Part shown: piece by piece, positions 58,891-64,000 of the stretch
Layout: the number at the start of each line of letters is the position of its first letter
Numbering within the stretch: position 1 is the first letter of the stretch
DNA from: Brevibacillus centrosporus
GTDB taxonomy: Bacteria; Bacillota; Bacilli; Brevibacillales; Brevibacillaceae
Direction: 5' to 3'
Length of the DNA stretch: 64,000 nucleotides
Assembly (NCBI RefSeq): GCF_003710815.1
Contig: NZ_RHHP01000038.1
Span: 1-64,000, forward strand
Made by a program: the position numbers and the translations under genes
The notes under the pieces: generated by a model
The model's input: only the letters and a program-made list of their open reading frames with translations
What the model was told of the DNA's origin: nothing
The model's database searches: none

Positions 58891-60339
58891 ATGCAATCGA
58901 CAGGTGTGGTACTGCACACAGATAAATATCAGATTAATATGATGTACGCCCACTGGATCAATGGGACGCATAACAAAAAAGTGGTGTTTGAAGCCTATTT
59001 CCGCAAGCTGCCCTTTGGCAACGGCTATGCGGTATCGGCTGGACTTGCTAGAATTGTCGCTTACATACAAAATCTCCGTTTTGAAGAAAGTGATCTGGTC
59101 TATTTGAGTGAGCAGGAGGAAAATTACGATCCCGGGTTCCTCGAGGAGCTGAAGCAGCTGCGCTTTACAGGCTCTTTGTACTCCGTAAAGGAAGGGACAC
59201 TGGTATTTCCGAACGAGCCGCTGATCCGCGTCGAGGGCCGCATGATGGAAGCTCAGCTGGTAGAGACAGCGCTTTTGAACTACATGAACTACCAGACGCT
59301 GATCGCAACGAAGGCCTCCCGCATTAAAAACGTGGCAGGCTCTGACATCCTGATGGAATTCGGTACACGGCGGGCACAGGAAGCGGATGCTGCACTATGG
59401 GGGACGCGAGCGGCGTATTTGGCAGGCTTTGATGCTACCTCCAACATGCTGGCAGGCAAAATGTTTGACATCCCGACGAAGGGCACGCATGCCCACTCCT
59501 GGGTACAGAGCTTTGACAGCGAGGAAGAAGCCTTTGACCGCTTCGCACAGGCATTGCCCGGTCAAGTGACGCTGCTCGTGGATACGTACGATACGTTGAA
59601 CAGCGGCGTGCCGCACGCCATTGAGCTGGGCAAGCGGCTGGAGGCAGAAGGCAAGCGACTGTCTGCCGTACGACTGGACAGCGGAGATCTTGCCTACCTC
59701 TCTATCAAAACCAGAGAGATGCTGGACAAAGCAGGGCTGCCTTACGTGAAGATCGTCGCTTCCAATGATCTTGATGAGCACACCATCATGAATCTGAAAG
59801 TACAAGGAGCCCGTGTAGACAGCTGGGGAGTCGGAACACAGCTGATTACAGCAGCGGATCAGCCGACATTGGGTGGCGTTTACAAGCTGGTTGCGCGCGA
59901 AGGGGCAGACGGAGAATATTTGCCGACAATCAAGATCTCGGGCAACCCGGAGAAAGTGACGAATCCGGGTATCAAGGATATGTACCGCTTGATTGATCCG
60001 GAGACGAACAAAGCCATTGCGGACTACCTGTGCTTCCCGCATGAGGAGCTGGTGCCGAAAGGGGAATCCCTGCATCTGTTTAATCCGAGCCATCCGTACT
60101 TGAACAAGCAGCTGAAAAAGTACAAATCCGAAGCGCTTCTGGTACCGGTCTTCCTCGATGGCGAGCTCGTGTATAAGCTGCCGTCTCTCGAGGAGATCCG
60201 CCTCTATCATCGCCAGCAGCTGGACTTGTTCTGGCCCGAGTATTTGCGGATGCTCAATCCGGAGCACTACCGCTTGTATATGAGTGATGAGGTATGGGAG
60301 ACGAAGAATCGGTTAATGAAAGAATATATGTCGAAGTAA
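58891..60339 (+). CDS. pncB: Nicotinate phosphoribosyltransferase
   Basis: 482 residues. N-terminal DKYQINMMYAHW, active-site RRAQEADAALWGTRAAYLAGFDATSNMLAGK, the catalytic GTHAHSW loop, and the VRLDSGDLAY phosphate-binding motif. It converts nicotinate and PRPP to nicotinate mononucleotide in NAD salvage. ATG 58891 is preferred because AGGAGG is 9 nt upstream; ATG 58885 would leave only 3 nt. Divergent from the MOSC gene. Confidence 0.93.
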   Translation: MQSTGVVLHTDKYQINMMYAHWINGTHNKKVVFEAYFRKLPFGNGYAVSAGLARIVAYIQNLRFEESDLVYLSEQEENYDPGFLEELKQLRFTGSLYSVKEGTLVFPNEPLIRVEGRMMEAQLVETALLNYMNYQTLIATKASRIKNVAGSDILMEFGTRRAQEADAALWGTRAAYLAGFDATSNMLAGKMFDIPTKGTHAHSWVQSFDSEEEAFDRFAQALPGQVTLLVDTYDTLNSGVPHAIELGKRLEAEGKRLSAVRLDSGDLAYLSIKTREMLDKAGLPYVKIVASNDLDEHTIMNLKVQGARVDSWGVGTQLITAADQPTLGGVYKLVAREGADGEYLPTIKISGNPEKVTNPGIKDMYRLIDPETNKAIADYLCFPHEELVPKGESLHLFNPSHPYLNKQLKKYKSEALLVPVFLDGELVYKLPSLEEIRLYHRQQLDLFWPEYLRMLNPEHYRLYMSDEVWETKNRLMKEYMSK

Positions 60340-60345
60340 CGCGTG

Positions 60346-60375
60346 AAGCAACGTTCTGAAGGACGTTGCTTTTTT
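60346..60375 (+). terminator. Terminator of pncB
   Basis: AAGCAACGTTC pairs with GACGTTGCTT, ending in TTTTTT. Confidence 0.85.
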
Positions 60376-60479
60376 ACTTTCCAGCTATTATCCTAGCAGA
60401 TAGGAATGTAGCTTTTTCAAATTAGTCGGATTATTTTTTCTGCCTGCTTTTTTGCAAAGGATGGAAAGGGGGATTAAAC

Positions 60480-61397
60480 ATGCCAATTAAATTGCCTGAC
60501 GAATTGCCAGCAACCGAAATACTGGCGGGGGAGAATATTTTCGTGATGAAGGAGAGCAGAGCCTTCACGCAGGATATCCGGCCGCTGCGCATCGTCATTT
60601 TAAACCTGATGCCTGTCAAGGAAACGACGGAAACTCAGCTCCTCCGCCTTCTGGGGAATACACCGCTGCAGGTGGAGATCGTGTTGCTGCACATGTCCAG
60701 CCATACGTCGAAAAATACATCGGAAGAGCACTTGTCGATGTTTTATAAAACGTTTGAAGAAATCAAGGATCAGCGTTTTGACGGGATGATCATCACGGGA
60801 GCACCTATTGAACAGCTCGAATTCGAACAAGTGACGTACTGGGATGAATTGAAGGAAATCCTTGACTGGAAGATGGAAAACGTTACTTCGACGCTCCACA
60901 TTTGCTGGGGAGCGCAAGCGGGACTTTACCATCACTTCGGCGTTCCTAAGCATCCTTTGCCAGAGAAGATGTTCGGAATTTTCCCGCATACGCTGAACAA
61001 GCAAAACGTGAAACTGCTGCGCGGATTTGACAACTATTTCTACATCCCGCACTCCCGTCATACGGAAAACCGTCGGGAGGACATCGAAAAGGTGCCAGAG
61101 CTGGAAATTCTGTCGGAATCCGAGGAATCCGGTGTCTATCTCGTCGCTACCAAGGACGGACGGCAAATTTTCGTGACCGGTCACTCGGAGTACGATCCGA
61201 CGTCGTTGCAGGACGAGTACAGGCGTGACATCAACAAAGGTCTGGACATAGCGGTACCACGAAACTACTACCCAAAAGACGACCCCGACCGTCAGCCGAT
61301 CGTTACTTGGCGTGCGCATGCCAACCTCTTGTTCTCCAACTGGCTGAACTACTACGTCTACCAGGAAACGCCTTACGATTTGAAACAAAGCAAGTAA
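60480..61397 (+). CDS. metA: Homoserine O-acetyltransferase (MetA fold)
   Basis: 305 residues. Catalytic Cys142 in HICWGAQAG, His/Glu in [16 protein letters not shown] late motif. The acyl-CoA specificity residue at position 111 is Glu (GAPIE), as in Bacillus cereus MetA, which uses acetyl-CoA; E. coli has Gly there and uses succinyl-CoA. So the product is predicted to be O-acetylhomoserine for methionine synthesis. The short 140-bp upstream region shows no S-box riboswitch. AAAGGGGG before the ATG. Confidence 0.93.
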   Translation: MPIKLPDELPATEILAGENIFVMKESRAFTQDIRPLRIVILNLMPVKETTETQLLRLLGNTPLQVEIVLLHMSSHTSKNTSEEHLSMFYKTFEEIKDQRFDGMIITGAPIEQLEFEQVTYWDELKEILDWKMENVTSTLHICWGAQAGLYHHFGVPKHPLPEKMFGIFPHTLNKQNVKLLRGFDNYFYIPHSRHTENRREDIEKVPELEILSESEESGVYLVATKDGRQIFVTGHSEYDPTSLQDEYRRDINKGLDIAVPRNYYPKDDPDRQPIVTWRAHANLLFSNWLNYYVYQETPYDLKQSK

Positions 61398-61410
61398 AAA
61401 CCGCCGTTTC

Positions 61411-61438
61411 ACCATCCGAGCCGATCGGATGGTTTTTT
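61411..61438 (+). terminator. Terminator of metA
   Basis: ACCATCCGA pairs with TCGGATGGT, then TTTTTT. Confidence 0.85.
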
Positions 61439-61459
61439 GCATAGAAGAGGAGGGTAACT

Positions 61460-62935
61460 ATGATCAACTGGCAGGATGAAGTGAGCAAGAGAAAAGAAAG
61501 CTTGTTCGAGGATCTATACGGACTTTTGCGAATCCCTAGCGTAAAGGATGGACAGACGAGTGAGCCCGGTGCACCGATGGGAAAGGAAATCGGGCGCGCA
61601 CTGGACTACATGCTGGATCTGGCAGAGCGAGATGGTTTTCGAACGGCAAATCTGGAGGGCTACGTCGGCTATGCCCAGCTTGGGGACTCCGAGAGTGATG
61701 ATTACGTAGCGGTGCTGGGACATCTGGATGTCGTAGCAGCGACGGGAGATTGGACTTCACCGCCTTACGAGCCGACGATGCGAGAGGGCAAGCTGTTTGC
61801 CCGTGGAGCCATTGATGACAAAGGACCGACCCTCGCTGCCTACTACGGCATGAAAATTGTCAAGGAGCTGGGGCTTTCCCTCCAGCGTAACGTCCGCTTC
61901 ATTTTCGGGACGGATGAGGAGAGCGGGAGCCGCTGTATGGCGCGATACCGCGAGACGGAAAAGCTGCCGCTCGCAGGTTTTACGCCAGATGCGGACTTTC
62001 CCATCGTGCATGCGGAAAAAGGGCAGATCAATACACGGATCATGCTGGGGAAAAGGACGTCTGACCCGTCTGTGGCGGTGAGGAATGTCGCTGGACAGGG
62101 AACGGCAGCTCCGTGGCGTCTGCTTTCCTTTTTCGGTGGCGGCACTGCCAACATGGTGCCAAAGTCAGCTCGGGCAGTGCTTACGGCAGTAGAGACAGAG
62201 CGGCTAAGCGAGATGGCAGCAGCTTACAGTCTCTACTGCGAGTCTCGTGGAAGCAAGGGGGCAGCACGGATAGAGGCAGAGCAGCTCGTCCTTTCGATGG
62301 AAGGAAAAGCGGCGCACGGTATGGAGCCCGAGCTTGGGATCAATGCGGCTCTGGAGCTGGTGCATTTTCTCGTTGCGCATTCCTTTCAGGAGGAGGCAGA
62401 GCGATTCCTTCGTTGCGTGGATCAGTACCTGTTTGAGGACTACGCCGGTGAAGCGTTGGGGATTGCCTCTGCGGACGAGATAACTGGGGCACTCACAATC
62501 AATAGTGGGATCTTGCAGTATGAGCCGGATGGCGAATCGTTTTTTCACATCAATTTGCGCTACCCGGTGACGGATGAGGCGAGCCGGATTTTGGAGGGAA
62601 TCGCCGAAAGAGTCGGGAAATACGGCTTTGTCATCGAGCCTCCGCTCTTGAAAAAAGGTCATCATGTACCAAAGGACCATCCGATGATCGGTATTTTGCA
62701 GCGCGTGTACCAGGAGATGACGGGGCTTGCGCCAGTACTCCTGTCAACCGGTGGAGGCACGTATGCGTACCACATTGGCAATGGCGTTGCCTTTGGTCCG
62801 CTCTTCCCCGGCAAAACGTCGCTCGCTCATCAGGCAGATGAGTACATCGAGGTGGAAGATCTGCTGCTGTCCGCCGCGATGTATGCGAGAGCGATCTATG
62901 AGCTTGCGAATGCAGATTTTCACGAGGAAGAGTAG
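61460..62935 (+). CDS. pepV: PepV-like M20 dipeptidase
   Basis: 491 residues, longer than M20 deacylases and matching PepV/Sapep dipeptidases. Motifs: AVLGHLDVVAATGDW, GAIDDKGPTLAAYYG (metal-bridging Asp), GTDEESGSRCM (Glu-Glu), DFPIVHAEKG, AHGMEPELGINAAL and HQADEYIEVED. It cleaves dipeptides in the cytoplasm. GAGGAGGG before ATG; the SDR gene starts 16 bp later, so they may be cotranscribed. Confidence 0.88.
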   Translation: MINWQDEVSKRKESLFEDLYGLLRIPSVKDGQTSEPGAPMGKEIGRALDYMLDLAERDGFRTANLEGYVGYAQLGDSESDDYVAVLGHLDVVAATGDWTSPPYEPTMREGKLFARGAIDDKGPTLAAYYGMKIVKELGLSLQRNVRFIFGTDEESGSRCMARYRETEKLPLAGFTPDADFPIVHAEKGQINTRIMLGKRTSDPSVAVRNVAGQGTAAPWRLLSFFGGGTANMVPKSARAVLTAVETERLSEMAAAYSLYCESRGSKGAARIEAEQLVLSMEGKAAHGMEPELGINAALELVHFLVAHSFQEEAERFLRCVDQYLFEDYAGEALGIASADEITGALTINSGILQYEPDGESFFHINLRYPVTDEASRILEGIAERVGKYGFVIEPPLLKKGHHVPKDHPMIGILQRVYQEMTGLAPVLLSTGGGTYAYHIGNGVAFGPLFPGKTSLAHQADEYIEVEDLLLSAAMYARAIYELANADFHEEE

Positions 62936-62950
62936 GGGAGCGGATGAGAC

Positions 62951-63700
62951 GTGCATGATCTGCAAGGGAAGGTTGTACTTATAACGGGTGCGAGCTCGGG
63001 CATTGGGTGTGCTGCTGCAAAGCTGTTGGGATCTCGCGGGGCACAAGTGGCGATCCACTACCATTCCAATCTGCAAGGAGCGGAAGAAGCAGCGGCGCAG
63101 ATCCGGGCAAAGGGTGGTGACTGTGCTCTCTTTTCTGCCGATGTGTCGGATAGAGACCAAGTGAACCGGATGGCCTCTGAGGTTTTGGAGCGGTTCGGGT
63201 CGATTCACGTCCTGGTGAACAATGCAGGCGCAGGCATACAGCCGAGCAGGTTCATGGAGCTTCAGGAGGAGCTGTGGGACAAGACTTACGCGGTCAATGT
63301 CAAAAGCGTGCTTTTTTGCTCGCAGGCCGTACTGCGCGACATGCTGCCTCGAGGGGAAGGGAAAATTATCAATATTTCATCAGGGGCGGCTCGCTTTGGA
63401 GGGGCCGGGGAAAGTGTGCACTATGCTTCTGCCAAAGGAGCAGTCAACACGCTGACGATCGGGATGGCGAGAGAATTTGCCGATCAGGGAATTCTCGTCA
63501 ATGCGGTTGCGCCTGGTATTATCGACACAGCGTGGCATGAGAAATTTTCATCAGGGGAGAGGCTGCAGCAGTTTTTGCCGACAGTCCCCTTGAAACGAGC
63601 AGGGTCGCCGCAAGACGTTGCAGAGATGATTGCTTTTCTGGCGTCGGATTCTGCGAACTACATCACGGGTGAGATTTTCAATGTGAGCGGTGGAAGATAA
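62951..63700 (+). CDS. Short-chain dehydrogenase/reductase (FabG-like)
   Basis: 249 residues of the classical SDR fold: TGASSGIG cofactor motif, NNAGAG, catalytic Ser in ISSGAARFG, YxxxK in YASAKGAVNTL, and a C-terminal GEIFNVSGGR. Substrate unknown; NADP preference cannot be read reliably. GTG start; GGGGAG lies about 10 nt before it. Follows the dipeptidase gene by 15 bp. Confidence 0.88.
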   Translation: MHDLQGKVVLITGASSGIGCAAAKLLGSRGAQVAIHYHSNLQGAEEAAAQIRAKGGDCALFSADVSDRDQVNRMASEVLERFGSIHVLVNNAGAGIQPSRFMELQEELWDKTYAVNVKSVLFCSQAVLRDMLPRGEGKIINISSGAARFGGAGESVHYASAKGAVNTLTIGMAREFADQGILVNAVAPGIIDTAWHEKFSSGERLQQFLPTVPLKRAGSPQDVAEMIAFLASDSANYITGEIFNVSGGR

Positions 63701-63783
63701 TAGAGCAAAGTTCCTATTCACACGTACTCTTCAAATGCCGATATAGAAAAAAGTGGAAAATGGCGTGTAGAGGAGAGATCAAC

Positions 63784-64000
63784 ATGAAGAGAGACCGCAA
63801 GCTCGTTCGCGGCTGGCAGAAAGCCATGCTAGCGGCCGTTTTGACATGCGGAGTCGTACTGGCAGGTGCGGGTCAAGTACCTGTGTATGCGAAAACGGAA
63901 AAAACGGATCAAACACAAAAGAAAATATCCAAGCTCAGTGCCAGTGCCACATCGGTGAAGCTGAAAAAGGATGGGACCCAGCAGCTTGCTCTGACGGTTA
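63784..64000 (+). CDS. Secreted Ig-like-domain protein, 3' end beyond window
   Basis: 72 codons visible. Signal peptide (KRDRKLVRGW then hydrophobic AMLAAVLTCGVVLAGAG, cleavage near VYA-KT). A Lys/Thr-rich linker (KTEKTDQTQKKIS) and the start of a BIG2-type domain (SATSVKLKKDGTQQLALTV) follow. BIG2 domains occur in surface and adhesion proteins. AGAGGAGAG precedes ATG. Truncated by the window end; full length unknown. Confidence 0.7.
   Translation, partial: MKRDRKLVRGWQKAMLAAVLTCGVVLAGAGQVPVYAKTEKTDQTQKKISKLSASATSVKLKKDGTQQLALTV

Noticed and set aside
60376-60479. Possible SAM (S-box) riboswitch before metA
   Set aside because: The upstream region is too short and lacks the conserved AGA/GA core helices; only an ordinary leader is seen.

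Overview
The window is a stretch of a low-to-mid GC Gram-positive chromosome. Genes have strong AGGAGG-type ribosome binding sites, GTG and TTG starts are frequent, and Rho-independent terminators follow most units. The DesK/DesR thermosensor next to a Des-type desaturase, a YheI/YheH (BmrCD)-type exporter, a TcyP-type cystine carrier and KtrB/UppP/PncB/MetA versions all point to Bacillales. Many amidohydrolases, M20 peptidases and small-acid transport operons suggest a Brevibacillus-like member of the Paenibacillaceae (inference; no 16S is present). No rRNA, tRNA, CRISPR array, prophage or intact insertion sequence was seen.

Layout. 1-10.5 kb: a VOC protein, a secreted YtcJ-type amidohydrolase, the des-desK-desR membrane-fluidity module, several small or poorly known genes, a TPR-SMI1/KNR4 protein, and decayed remnants (a DUF1963-like tail and an AraC regulator beside a Fur box). 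10.5-19 kb: a divergent hydroxyacid cluster. MFS carrier, DUF6282 and metallo-beta-lactamase-fold genes lie on the minus strand; a FadR-type GntR gene, glcD, glcF and an L-2-hydroxyglutarate oxidase gene lie on the plus strand. A recurrent TTGTAnTACAA element flanks the regulator and precedes the oxidase operon. 19-26 kb: speD, a broken GntR gene, a nitrilase-type amidase, a small membrane protein, tcyP, an MFS remnant and an orphan OppA lipoprotein. 26-32 kb: an unfamiliar three-part regulator, an AbgT transporter and two M20 amidohydrolases (AbgA/AbgB-like). 33-40 kb: dhaK-dhaL-dapA-like-lacI-tctB-tctA-tctC, with LacI-type operators TGAAACGTTTCA before dhaK and at the lacI start, and a cre-like site before tctB. 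40-47 kb: KtrB-type potassium channel, a leader-peptide attenuator with two terminators ahead of a heterodimeric ABC exporter, uppP and a DUF1904 gene.

47.5-56.2 kb is the most novel-looking region: a GntR regulator followed by CMD, beta-hydroxyacid dehydrogenase, double-CMD, MFS carrier, aldehyde dehydrogenase, MBL hydrolase, small SCP2-like, alpha/beta hydrolase and ABM genes. It looks like a complete inducible route for an unidentified organic acid, possibly reached through a lactone or aromatic intermediate. 56.2-64 kb: a Nudix remnant, a peptidase-E homologue, rluF-type pseudouridine synthase, a MOSC protein, pncB, metA (with Glu111, so predicted acetyl-CoA specific), a PepV-like dipeptidase, an SDR, and the start of a secreted Ig-like-domain protein cut by the window end.

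Three regulated small-carbon systems (hydroxyacid, DhaKL/TTT and CMD clusters) each bring a dedicated regulator, a transporter and catabolic enzymes. They are the best candidates for undescribed pathways; the leader attenuator is the best candidate for a regulatory mechanism.
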